Part shown: positions 1-7,238 of the stretch, in pieces
Numbering within the stretch: position 1 is the stretch's first letter
Layout of the letters: every line of letters starts with the position of its first letter
DNA from: Blastococcus tunisiensis
GTDB lineage: Bacteria; Actinomycetota; Actinomycetes; Mycobacteriales; Geodermatophilaceae
Reading direction: 5' to 3'
Length of the DNA stretch: 64,000 nt
NCBI RefSeq assembly: GCF_900112815.1
Contig: NZ_FOND01000015.1
Location: 63,942-127,941 of the forward strand
Program-made: the position numbers and the translations under genes
The notes under the pieces: model-generated
Database searches by the model: none
The model's input: the letters and a program-made list of their open reading frames with translations, nothing else
What the model was told of the DNA's origin: nothing

Positions 1-71
1 CCCGCGACCCTCGCCCGTGCCCCGGCCGGTTCTCAGGCCCGCCCGGGACGGAGGATGCTCCGCCGCACGGT

Positions 72-140
72 CGGACCTTGCCCACCGGGGTGGGCAGGGT
101 CCGACTCTCCGCGACCCCACCCGTGCGGTCGCCGTCGCCC
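72..140. repeat. Palindromic extragenic element (single copy)
   Basis: A near-perfect inverted repeat (arms 72-85 and 90-103, core TGCCCAC...GTGGGCA, one mismatch) is followed by a tail related to the unit of the array at 6811-7211: both continue CGACT-C/G-TC and then GTGCGGTCG-C/G-CGTC. It therefore looks like a dispersed copy of that family. It lies upstream of the Nudix gene and supports placing that gene's start downstream of it. Confidence 0.6.
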
Positions 141-164
141 GCCCGGACCGGGTTCACTGGGCGG

Positions 165-641
165 GTGCTCGCCTCGACCGACGGCTGGACCACCTGCGCT
201 CAGGGCCACCGCCACTGGGGCCGGGCCGGCGCGGCCGGGCTGCTGGTGCACCGGGACGCCGCCGACGGCCCCGAGCTGCTGCTGCAGCACCGCGCCTGGT
301 GGTCGCACCACGGTGGGACCTGGGGCACGCCGGGCGGGGCGCTGCACGCCGGGGAGTCGGCCGCCGACGGCGCGCTGCGCGAGGTCCGCGAGGAACTCGG
401 GCTCACCGCGGCGGACCTGGTCCTCGGCGTCCGGTCGGTGGACGACCACGGTGGCTGGTCGTACACGACGGTGCTGGCCCGCCCGGTGCGGCCCATCGAG
501 GCCGCGGACCTGCGGCTGGACGGCGAGAGCACCGGTGTCGCGTGGGTGGCGGTGAGCGACCTGGCCGGCGTCGCCCTGCACCCGGGGCTCGCCGCCTCGC
601 TTCCCCGGCTGCGGCCGCTGCTGGCGGAGGCGCACCGGTAG
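165..641 (+). CDS. Nudix hydrolase
   Basis: This 158-aa protein is a Nudix-superfamily pyrophosphohydrolase, expected to cleave nucleoside diphosphates linked to another moiety in the cytoplasm; the exact substrate cannot be read from sequence. A complete Nudix box (G-x5-E-x7-RE-x2-EE-x-G) spans about residues 58-80, with G58, E64, R72, E73, E76 and E77 in place. The frame stays open upstream to 78, but that stretch overlaps the palindromic element at 72-140 and encodes nothing Nudix-like. The GTG at 165 puts the conserved DGWTTCAQGHRHWGRAGAAG segment at the N-terminus, as I expect for actinobacterial relatives. The gene ends in TAG. The start is uncertain. Confidence 0.82.
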   Translation: MLASTDGWTTCAQGHRHWGRAGAAGLLVHRDAADGPELLLQHRAWWSHHGGTWGTPGGALHAGESAADGALREVREELGLTAADLVLGVRSVDDHGGWSYTTVLARPVRPIEAADLRLDGESTGVAWVAVSDLAGVALHPGLAASLPRLRPLLAEAHR

Positions 642-811
642 TCGGGCGTGGCGGGGCATGAGCCGGCTCTGGGCGGGTAGGCGGCCCCCGACCCACCTCT
701 CTCCCGAAGGAGCTGCTGGCCCTGTCCCGCCGACACCGACCCCCTGGCGCCGCCGCTCGGCTCGGTGCTGCCCGTGCGGCCCTGCAGCGCAGCCGAGCCC
801 GGATCATCGGA

Positions 812-1441
812 GTGCTGGGCACGGTCTGCGGTGCGCTGCTGATCGCCGCGCCGCTCGCGCTCTTCCTGGCCGACGGACCGGACGGCGGCAGCGGTGGCTC
901 CCGCGACCCGGACGGCGTGTTCACCGGGGAGCCAGGTGCGGCCGTGCCCGAGGCCGGCGGTACCGGCGTGGCGACGGGATCGTCCCGGTCCCCGGCGCCG
1001 GGTCTGCCGGAGGTGGACGCCGCCGGGGCCGCCGCCGACGCGGACCTGACCGGCGTCGGCGGGGACGCCCCGTTGTCGGGATCCGCAGGCAGCGCGGCCG
1101 GCCCGACCGGCGGGCGGACGGCGACCGGCGCACCCGGCCCCGCCGGCGGCGCCGCACCCGCCCCGCAGCCGGCGCCCGCCCCGGGCCCGGCACCCGCCCC
1201 GAACCCGGCGCCCGCGAACCCCGCCCCGGCGCCCGCGAACCCGGCCCCGGCGCCCGCGCCTGCTCCGGCACCCGCGCCGAAGCCCGCCCCGGCACCCCGG
1301 CCGCCGGGGGACGGTGGGCAGACGCCGGCGCCCTCGGTCCCCACCGACTGCCTCTGCGAGGTCCTCGACCCGGTGACCGGGCCGGTGACCGAAATCGTCG
1401 ACGGCGTCACCGAGCCGGTCGGCGGGCTGCTCCGGCCGTGA
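812..1441 (+). CDS. Membrane-anchored Ala/Pro-rich secreted protein
   Basis: A 209-aa protein of unknown function. A hydrophobic N-terminal segment (about residues 1-19) is followed by an extracellular-type low-complexity tail rich in Ala, Pro and Gly, with repeated PAPAP/NPAPA motifs, ending in a DPVTGPVTEIVDGVTEPVGG-type stretch. A CxC pair lies near the C-terminus. The chosen GTG gives almost no positively charged residues before the membrane segment. The frame is open upstream and encodes a basic QRSRAR stretch there, preceded by a strong AAGGAG at 707-712, but no ATG, GTG or TTG is available, only CTG codons at 713, 716 and 722. Architecture resembles the products at 20202-21434 and 32508-34366. 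Confidence 0.6.
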   Translation: MLGTVCGALLIAAPLALFLADGPDGGSGGSRDPDGVFTGEPGAAVPEAGGTGVATGSSRSPAPGLPEVDAAGAAADADLTGVGGDAPLSGSAGSAAGPTGGRTATGAPGPAGGAAPAPQPAPAPGPAPAPNPAPANPAPAPANPAPAPAPAPAPAPKPAPAPRPPGDGGQTPAPSVPTDCLCEVLDPVTGPVTEIVDGVTEPVGGLLRP

Positions 1442-1484
1442 CAGCGCGGCGCCGGTGCCGGGGCTGCGGGTTAGGTTCGAGCGC

Positions 1485-2372
1485 ATGAGCGCCCGCGACG
1501 ACGTGTCCGAGATCTTCGACGGCTCCGCGTGGCGGCCGGTCGAGGGCTTCGACTTCTCCGACATCACCTACCACCGCGCCGTGGACGCCGGCGTGGTCCG
1601 CATCGCGTTCGACCGGCCCGAGGTGCGCAACGCCTTCCGCCCGCAGAGCGTCGACGAGCTCATCACCGCGCTGCAGCACGCCCGGCTGTCCACCGACGTC
1701 GGCTGCGTGATCCTCACCGGCAACGGGCCCAGCCCCAAGGACGGCGGCTGGGCGTTCTGCTCCGGCGGCGACCAGCGGGTACGCGGGAAGTACGGCTACG
1801 AGCACGCCCACGGGTCGAGCGGCCGGCTGCACATCCTGGAGGCGCAGCGGCTGATCCGCTTCATGCCCAAGGTGGTGATCTGCGTGGTCCCCGGCTGGGC
1901 CGCGGGTGGCGGGCACAGCCTGCACGTCGTCTCCGACCTCACCCTGGCCAGTGCCGAGCACGCCCGGTTCAAGCAGACCGACGCCGACGTCGGCAGCTTC
2001 GACGGCGGGTTCGGCTCCGCCTATCTGGCCCGGCAGGTGGGGCAGAAGTTCGCCCGGGAGATCTTCTTCCTGGGCGAGGAGTACACCGCCGCCGACGCGC
2101 ACGAGATGGGCATGGTGAACCGCGTCGTCCCGCACGCCGAGCTGGAGGCCACCGCGCTGGAGTGGGGGAAGAAGATCGTCGCCAAGAGCCCGACCGCGCA
2201 GCGGATGCTCAAGTACTCGTTCAACCTGATCGACGACGGCCTGGTCGGTCAGCAGCTGTTCGCCGGGGAGACCACCCGCCTGGCCTACATGGCCGAGGAG
2301 GCCGTCGAGGGCCGCGATGCCTTCCTCGAGAAGCGCGACCCGGACTTCACGCGGTTTCCTTGGCATGTGTAG
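1485..2372 (+). CDS. menB: 1,4-dihydroxy-2-naphthoyl-CoA synthase MenB
   Basis: MenB performs the intramolecular Claisen condensation of O-succinylbenzoyl-CoA to 1,4-dihydroxy-2-naphthoyl-CoA in menaquinone biosynthesis. The 295-aa crotonase-fold protein carries the family signatures GPSPKDGGWAFCSGGDQR (oxyanion-hole region), RFMPKVVICVVPGWAAGGGH and FKQTDADVGSFDGG, and ends in a typical FLEKRDPDF tail. These match mycobacterial MenB closely from memory, so this is not a generic enoyl-CoA hydratase. ATG 1485 was preferred over an in-frame upstream start at 1455, which adds an uncharacteristic MPGLRVRFER segment. The stop is TAG. No other men genes are in the window. Confidence 0.93.
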   Translation: MSARDDVSEIFDGSAWRPVEGFDFSDITYHRAVDAGVVRIAFDRPEVRNAFRPQSVDELITALQHARLSTDVGCVILTGNGPSPKDGGWAFCSGGDQRVRGKYGYEHAHGSSGRLHILEAQRLIRFMPKVVICVVPGWAAGGGHSLHVVSDLTLASAEHARFKQTDADVGSFDGGFGSAYLARQVGQKFAREIFFLGEEYTAADAHEMGMVNRVVPHAELEATALEWGKKIVAKSPTAQRMLKYSFNLIDDGLVGQQLFAGETTRLAYMAEEAVEGRDAFLEKRDPDFTRFPWHV

Positions 2373-2447
2373 TGACCGACGCGCTCGCGGTGCCCTTCCG
2401 GGGCCCGGCACGGGCGTGCGAGTGCTGGAGAGAAGGAGGTCCTGTCG

Positions 2448-2780
2448 ATGATCGTCGAGGTGGTGACCGGCAGCGACGAGCGTCCGGAGGCCCGGGTCGT
2501 GGACATCGACGACCTCGGGCGGCTGCACCTGGCCCTGGGCCAGGTCACCGACGCCGAGGCCGGAGAGGTGCTGGAGCGCTCCGGGCTCGGCCGCTTGCGG
2601 GACAGCGAGACCGCCGTCCTGGACGTGGCCGCGCTCCGTGCCGCCGCCGAGCCGCGCGCGACCGCACCGGACTGGCAGGCGCGCTGGGACGAGATGATCA
2701 CGTACGCCCGGAGCAAGGGCTGGCTGTCCGAGGACGGCGCCTCGCTGTCGGTGCACGTGGAGGGCGCAGCCGGCGCCTGA
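2448..2780 (+). CDS. Hypothetical protein (110 aa)
   Basis: A small soluble acidic protein with no recognised domain. The ATG is preceded by an excellent ribosome-binding site (AGAAGGAGG, about 2430-2438), which supports a real gene. It contains a DIDDLGRLHLALG segment and a C-terminal RWDEMITYARSKGW helix. It follows menB by 75 nt on the same strand, but no functional link is evident. Confidence 0.7.
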   Translation: MIVEVVTGSDERPEARVVDIDDLGRLHLALGQVTDAEAGEVLERSGLGRLRDSETAVLDVAALRAAAEPRATAPDWQARWDEMITYARSKGWLSEDGASLSVHVEGAAGA

Positions 2781-2783
2781 CTG

Positions 2784-2939
2784 GGACACTTAGGCCCTGA
2801 CCTGGGCAGATGTCCGCGGCACTGCACAAAACTTCAAGTACTCACGTTCTCAACGATTCTTCGGCTCGGCCATTGTGGTGCGTCCTCGGACGCGCCAGGA
2901 TGTCGCGGTGCGTATGACGTCACGTCACGGAATCGGGTC
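2784..2939 (+). promoter_or_regulatory. Probable promoter region of the tetR gene at 2940
   Basis: This 156-nt gap is noticeably more AT-rich than its surroundings (2825-2880). It contains a perfect 8-bp palindrome TGACGTCA at 2915-2922, 17 nt before the regulator start, a plausible site for autoregulation. No confident -35/-10 pair was identified. Confidence 0.3.
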
Positions 2940-3551
2940 ATGAGCGGAACTCCCGGTCGACCGCTGAGCTCGGAGCTGTCCGAGCAACTGCTGTCGGTCG
3001 CGGTCGACATCCTCGCGGAGGAAGGGTGGGGTCGGCTCAACAGCGACCGGATCGCGGCCCGGGCGCGGGCGGGCAAGGCCGGCATCTACCGGCGCTGGCC
3101 GACCATGGCGGCGCTGGCCCGGCACGCCGTCGGCCGGTTCCGGCTGGTCACCCTCCCGGAGGACGGTGGCTCGCTGCGGGCCGACCTGGTCTCCCTCGCG
3201 GCCGCCTGGAGCCGGCCGCTGGACCGCGAGGAGCGGGCGGTGGCCAGCATCGTCGGCGCCGCCCGGCACGAGGAGCTGCTGCGGGCCGGCCTCGACGATG
3301 CGCTGGTGCGCCCCCTGGCCGCCGTCGTCGCCGAGCTCGGCCGCCGTTCGGACGCCCGCGGTGAGCCGGTCGACCCGGCACGGCTGGCGCTGCTCGGTTC
3401 GGTGCTGCAGGCCTTCTGGTGGCAGCGCTACACCGCGGCCGGGGACGGCGCGATGAGCGTCGGGGCCGTGGAGCGCGTGGTCGACGACGTCCTGCTGCCG
3501 ATCGCGATGCCGGTGCTCGTCTCGCGGCGTCCGGAGCCCGCAACCGTCTGA
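2940..3551 (+). CDS. TetR/AcrR family transcriptional regulator
   Basis: A 203-aa TetR-type repressor. The N-terminal helix-turn-helix lies at about residues 18-55, with ILAEEGWGRLNSDRIAARA followed by the recognition-helix region KAGIYRRWPTMAALA. The remaining ~140 residues form the ligand-binding/dimerisation half, whose ligand cannot be predicted. It converges on the second TetR gene (3428-4276, minus) and their 3' ends overlap by 124 nt. The palindrome at 2915-2922 is a candidate self-operator. Confidence 0.87.
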   Translation: MSGTPGRPLSSELSEQLLSVAVDILAEEGWGRLNSDRIAARARAGKAGIYRRWPTMAALARHAVGRFRLVTLPEDGGSLRADLVSLAAAWSRPLDREERAVASIVGAARHEELLRAGLDDALVRPLAAVVAELGRRSDARGEPVDPARLALLGSVLQAFWWQRYTAAGDGAMSVGAVERVVDDVLLPIAMPVLVSRRPEPATV

Positions 3552-4276
3552 GGTCCACCGGCGGCCGATCGGCCCCGCGTGGGTCGGCCCCACGTCCGGT
3601 CCGGCTCTCCGGGCTGCCCGGCGTCCTGGGCGGTGATCTGGCTCTGGATGCCGGCGAGCACCCGGTCGAGGACGCGCTCGACGGTGGCCGCGCACTCGAC
3701 GGGGCAGTCGTCCGGGGTGCTCCCGCCGCGTTGCTCGACGAACACCACGCGCGCGGCGGCCAGCCAGATGGCGGCGGTGAGCGGTGCGGCCACCGGCGAG
3801 GACGACAGGTAGGCGGCGTCCGGCTCGGGGTCGGTCGCCCAGGCCTCGGCCAGTGCCTCGCCCAGCGTCCGCTCCGCGTCCTGGACGATCCGCTGCTCGT
3901 AGGCGGCCAGCGCCGGGCAGGCGGCGAGCGCGGCCGAGAACGACCGCCCCTCCGGGGACAGGTGCAGCGCCACGAAATGGCCGGCGCCCTCGACCAGGTG
4001 CCGGCGCAGCGCGGTCAGCGGCGAGATCCCCGGCGCCCGGTCGCGCACCGCGGTCGCCGGTCCCTCGACCCACGGCACCCGGCCGTCGAAGAAGAGCTCT
4101 TCCTTGGTGGCGAAGTGGTTGAAGACCGTCTGGACGGCGACGTCGGCCGTGCGGGCGATGTCGGCGATCGTGACCGCGTCGAAGCCGCCCTCGGCGAACA
4201 TGCGCTGCGCCACCGTGCGGATGTGCTCGCGGGTGCGCGCCTTCTTCAGTGCGCGCCGGTCCAGAATCTCACTCAC
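3428..4276 (-). CDS. TetR/AcrR family transcriptional regulator
   Basis: A 282-aa TetR-type regulator. The DNA-binding domain is at the N-terminus (ILDRRALKKARTREHIRTVA, then a helix-turn-helix ending AVQTVFNHFATKEELF). The effector domain runs to about residue 215; the last ~65 residues are low complexity and read antisense through the 3' end of the convergent tetR gene, suggesting an extended stop rather than a functional domain. GTG 4276 was chosen because the longer TTG start at 4297 would place codons inside the inverted repeat at 4291-4312, which looks like the operator. Its target may be itself or nearby genes; the ligand is unknown. Confidence 0.85.
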   Translation of the reverse strand: MSEILDRRALKKARTREHIRTVAQRMFAEGGFDAVTIADIARTADVAVQTVFNHFATKEELFFDGRVPWVEGPATAVRDRAPGISPLTALRRHLVEGAGHFVALHLSPEGRSFSAALAACPALAAYEQRIVQDAERTLGEALAEAWATDPEPDAAYLSSSPVAAPLTAAIWLAAARVVFVEQRGGSTPDDCPVECAATVERVLDRVLAGIQSQITAQDAGQPGEPDRTWGRPTRGRSAAGGPQTVAGSGRRETSTGIAIGSRTSSTTRSTAPTLIAPSPAAV

Positions 4277-4290
4277 CGTGGCAGCATATG

Positions 4291-4312
4291 CACGCAACGT
4301 AGAGATTGCGTG
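4291..4312. promoter_or_regulatory. Candidate TetR operator
   Basis: A perfect inverted repeat with 7-bp arms CACGCAA (4291-4297) and TTGCGTG (4306-4312), separated by 8 nt, sits 15 nt upstream of the minus-strand tetR start. Size and position fit an autoregulatory operator. The 3' end of the DUF5946-like gene lies just beyond at 4335. Confidence 0.55.
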
Positions 4313-4334
4313 CGATGGGAATGGGCGCGTCTCG

Positions 4335-4760
4335 TTACTCCGGTCGTGCCGCCGCGGCCGCCCAGTCCTCCCGCACCGCGCGCGCCCACGACTCGACGAG
4401 AACCGGCAGGTCGATCACGTCGAGGTCCGCGGCGACGTCGGCGATCGTGGTCCGCCACACCGCGGGGGTCCGGTCCGCGCCGGCGTCGTCGGGCACCTCG
4501 AGATGGTCGAGGGCGGCGCGCAGCCGGCCGTCGTCCCCGGCCACCGGGTGCTGGGCGTCGTAGGCCGCGTCGGCGAGCGCGACCACGGTCGCCGTGGCGG
4601 GGTGGGCGCCGTCCTCGCGCAGGCCGCGGAGGGTGACTTCGAACAGGCGGGCGCAGGAGGCCGAGGCGCCCGGGTGAGCCGCTCCGCGGCCGGTCGCCAC
4701 GAGCACGGCGCCGCAGCCGGGGCAGACCTCGGTCGGGGAGGGCGGATCGGAGGGAGGCAC
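4335..4760 (-). CDS. DUF5946-like family protein
   Basis: A 141-aa protein. It opens with a CPGCGA motif (about residues 13-18), followed by HPGASASCARLFE and, centrally, ADAAYDAQHP. These features recall the DUF5946 family of unknown function, in which Cys and His residues may bind metal. GTG 4760 is the natural start because it puts CPGCGA near the N-terminus; the much longer open frame upstream is a shadow of the alcohol dehydrogenase. The gene is transcribed towards the tetR operator. Confidence 0.65.
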   Translation of the reverse strand: MPPSDPPSPTEVCPGCGAVLVATGRGAAHPGASASCARLFEVTLRGLREDGAHPATATVVALADAAYDAQHPVAGDDGRLRAALDHLEVPDDAGADRTPAVWRTTIADVAADLDVIDLPVLVESWARAVREDWAAAAARPE

Positions 4761-4913
4761 GCTGCGATGGTGCCGTACCGGGGCCGCGCGCGGGGACCGG
4801 GTCCGGCGGCATGCGCGGGTGCGCGGGGCGGGCCGCGGAGGGCGGTCCCGGAGGGCGGTCGCGGAGGTGGCCGCCGAGGGTGCTGTGCGGCACCCGGTGC
4901 CACGACAGGCAGC

Positions 4914-6038
4914 ATGACCTGCGTGCGAACCAGAGCTGCCGTGCTGCGCGGACCGGACACCGAGTACGAGATCGTCGATCTGGAGGTCCTCGATCCGGGG
5001 CCGGGCGAGGTGCTGGTCGAGATGGCCTACGCCGGGCTGTGCCACTCCGACGAGCACCTGCGGCACTCCAACCCGGGCGGCCGCTATCCGATCGTCGGCG
5101 GGCACGAGGGCTCCGGCGTCGTCCTGGCCGTGGGCCCGGGCGTCACCGCGGTCGCGCCGGGCGACCACGTCGTCACCAGCTTCCTGCCCGCCTGCGGGCA
5201 CTGCCGGTTCTGCGCGCAGGGCCGGTCCAACCTGTGCGACAAGGGCGCCACGATCGCCAAGGGCGAGCTGCCCACGGGGACCTATCCGTTCCGGCTGGAC
5301 GGCGAGCCGCTCGGTGGGTTCTGCATGATCGGCGCCTTCGCCCGGCACACGCTGCTCAGTGAGTTCTCCTGCGTGCGGATCGACCCCTGGATCGCTCTGG
5401 ACACCGCGGCGCTGGTCGCCTGCAGCGTGCCGACCGGCTGGGGCTCGGCGGTCTACTCCGGCGGGGTGCGGCCGGGCGACACCGTGGTCGTCGTCGGGCT
5501 CGGTGGTGTCGGGGTGAACGCCGTCCAGGGCGCCGTGCACGCGGGGGCGATGCACGTGGTCGGCGTGGACCCGGTGGCGATGAAGCGGGAGTTCGCCGAG
5601 TCGCTGGGCGCCACCCGCACCGTCGCCGGCACCGACGAGGCGGCGGGTCTGGCCCGTGAGCTGTCCCGCGGTACCGGGGCCGACGTCGTCGTCGTGACGG
5701 TGGGGAAGATGTCGGCCGAGGTCTACGCGGGCGCGGCGGCCGCCCTCGGCAAGGGCGGGACCCTGGTGCTCACCGCGCTGGCCGATCGCCCGGCGGACGG
5801 CGACGTGCAGCTCGGCGGCCAGCTGGCGACGGTGTTCGAGCAGCGCATCCAGGGCTCGCTGTTCGGCTCGTGCAACCCGTTCCGGGACATCCCGATGCTG
5901 CTGCGGCTGCACGAGGAGGGCCGGCTCGAGCTGGACCGGCTGATCACCCGCCGGTACGCGCTCGAGGAGGTCGGCCAGGGCTACCGGGACCAGGCCGCCG
6001 GCGAGACGGTGCGCGGCCTGCTCGACCACTCCCGCTGA
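4914..6038 (+). CDS. NDMA-dependent-type zinc alcohol dehydrogenase
   Basis: A 374-aa medium-chain Zn alcohol dehydrogenase. Catalytic zinc ligands lie in GLCHSDEH (C43) and GGHEGSGVV; the structural zinc site is CGHCRFCAQGRSNLC (C-x2-C-x2-C-x7-C). The nucleotide-binding motif GLGGVGVNAVQGA lies mid-protein. Motifs such as TSFLPACGHCRFC, CSVPTGWGSAVY and GSLFGSCNPFRDIP are those of actinobacterial enzymes that keep NAD(H) tightly bound and use nitroso-dimethylaniline as artificial acceptor. The physiological substrate is unknown. ATG 4914 was chosen; an in-frame GTG at 4923 is possible. The minus-strand tetR gene is nearby but does not directly adjoin this promoter. Confidence 0.88.
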   Translation: MTCVRTRAAVLRGPDTEYEIVDLEVLDPGPGEVLVEMAYAGLCHSDEHLRHSNPGGRYPIVGGHEGSGVVLAVGPGVTAVAPGDHVVTSFLPACGHCRFCAQGRSNLCDKGATIAKGELPTGTYPFRLDGEPLGGFCMIGAFARHTLLSEFSCVRIDPWIALDTAALVACSVPTGWGSAVYSGGVRPGDTVVVVGLGGVGVNAVQGAVHAGAMHVVGVDPVAMKREFAESLGATRTVAGTDEAAGLARELSRGTGADVVVVTVGKMSAEVYAGAAAALGKGGTLVLTALADRPADGDVQLGGQLATVFEQRIQGSLFGSCNPFRDIPMLLRLHEEGRLELDRLITRRYALEEVGQGYRDQAAGETVRGLLDHSR

Positions 6039-6093
6039 CCCTCGGTGCGGTCGATCGCGGTAGAGCACGGTCGGCTGGGGCAGTACGGGACGC

Positions 6094-6759
6094 ATGAGTG
6101 AGCAGCGCATCGCCGTCCTGGACGTCGACGGCACCCTCGTCGACACCAACTACCAGCACGCCCTCGCCTGGTACCGGTCATTCCGGTCGCTGGGCGAGAT
6201 CTATCCGATCTGGCGGATCCACCGGCTGATCGGCATGGGCGGCGACCGGCTGGTGGCCGCGCTCGGCGGGGACGACGTCGAGCGGCGCATCGGGGACGAC
6301 GCCCGCGCGCGCTGGGTCGAGGAGTTCGACGCGATCATCGACGAGGTGGCCCCGCTGCCCGGCGCCCGCGAGTTCGTCGCCGCCGTGCGGGACCGGGGGC
6401 ACCGGGTCGTGCTCGCCAGCTCCGGCAAGCCGCAGCACGTCGACCACTTCCTCGACCTGCTCGACGCCCGCGACCTCGCCGAGGCGTGGACCTCCAGCGA
6501 GGACGTCGAGTCGACCAAGCCCGCACCCGACCTGCTCCAGGTGGCGCTAGAGAAGCTGGGCGAGCCGCTCGACTCGCCGAGCGTCGTCGTCGGTGACTCG
6601 GTGTTCGACGTCGAGGCCGCGAAGAACGCGGGGATGCCGGCGATCGTCGTCCGGTCCGGAGGCTTCGGGGACGACGAGCTGCGCGAGGCCGGGGCGATCG
6701 GCGTCTACGACACCCCGGCCGACCTGGCCGCCGCCCTGGACGACATCGACCTGTCCTGA
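6094..6759 (+). CDS. HAD family hydrolase (phosphatase-like)
   Basis: A 221-aa haloacid dehalogenase-superfamily hydrolase of the phosphoglycolate phosphatase/beta-phosphoglucomutase type. Motif I is DVDGTLVDTN with nucleophile D10 and acid/base D12; motif II SSGK lies near residue 110; motif IV GDSVFDVEAAKNAG near residue 167 supplies Mg-binding acids. A helical cap is inserted between motifs I and II. It is probably a cytoplasmic phosphomonoesterase of undefined specificity. Confidence 0.86.
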   Translation: MSEQRIAVLDVDGTLVDTNYQHALAWYRSFRSLGEIYPIWRIHRLIGMGGDRLVAALGGDDVERRIGDDARARWVEEFDAIIDEVAPLPGAREFVAAVRDRGHRVVLASSGKPQHVDHFLDLLDARDLAEAWTSSEDVESTKPAPDLLQVALEKLGEPLDSPSVVVGDSVFDVEAAKNAGMPAIVVRSGGFGDDELREAGAIGVYDTPADLAAALDDIDLS

Positions 6760-6810
6760 CCGGGGCCGTGGGGGCCGTCCCCGAGGTCGGTGAGGTAGGT
6801 CCGCGCACGC

Positions 6811-7211
6811 TTGGCCGCTGCCCACACAGGTGGGCAGGGGCCGACTGTCGGGGGATGTCCGTGCGGTCGGCGTCCGTGGTGCCCCTGCGGGGCGTCGGCT
6901 CTTGCCCACACAGGTGGGCAGGGGCCGACTGGCCGCGGGGTGTCGGCACGGTTGGCGTCCGTGGTGCCCCTGCGGGGCGTCGGCTGCTGCCCACACGGGT
7001 GGGCAGGGGCCGACTGTCGGGGATGTCCGCGCGGTCGGCGTCCGTGGTGCTCCTGCGGGGCGTCGGCTCTTGCCCACACAGGTGGGCAGGGGCCGAGCGT
7101 CCGGGGGATGTCGGCGCGGTCGGCGTCCGTGGTGCTCCTGCGGGGCGTCGGCTCTTGCCCACACAGGTGGGCAGGGGCCGAGCGTCCGGGGGATGTCGGC
7201 GCGGTCGGCGT
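6811..7211. repeat. Tandem array of five palindrome-bearing repeats
   Basis: Five copies of an 83-85 bp unit. Palindrome cores (TGCCCAC-aca/g-GTGGGCA) start at 6819, 6903, 6988, 7071 and 7156, giving spacings of 84, 85, 83 and 85. Each core is extended to ~14-bp arms by CGGCTCT and AGGGGCCG. The rest of the unit is also conserved (CGTCCGTGGTGC-C/T-CCTGCGGGGCGTCGG), so this is not CRISPR-like. Unit lengths are not multiples of three, so it is non-coding. It fills the 479-nt gap between the HAD gene and the glycerophosphodiesterase gene. A diverged single copy is at 72-140. Confidence 0.85.
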
Positions 7212-7238
7212 CGCCTCCGGGAAGCGGGACCGGGGCTG

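Noticed and set aside
6811-7211. CRISPR array
   Set aside because: Sequences between the palindromes are conserved from unit to unit, not unique spacers, and no cas genes are present.
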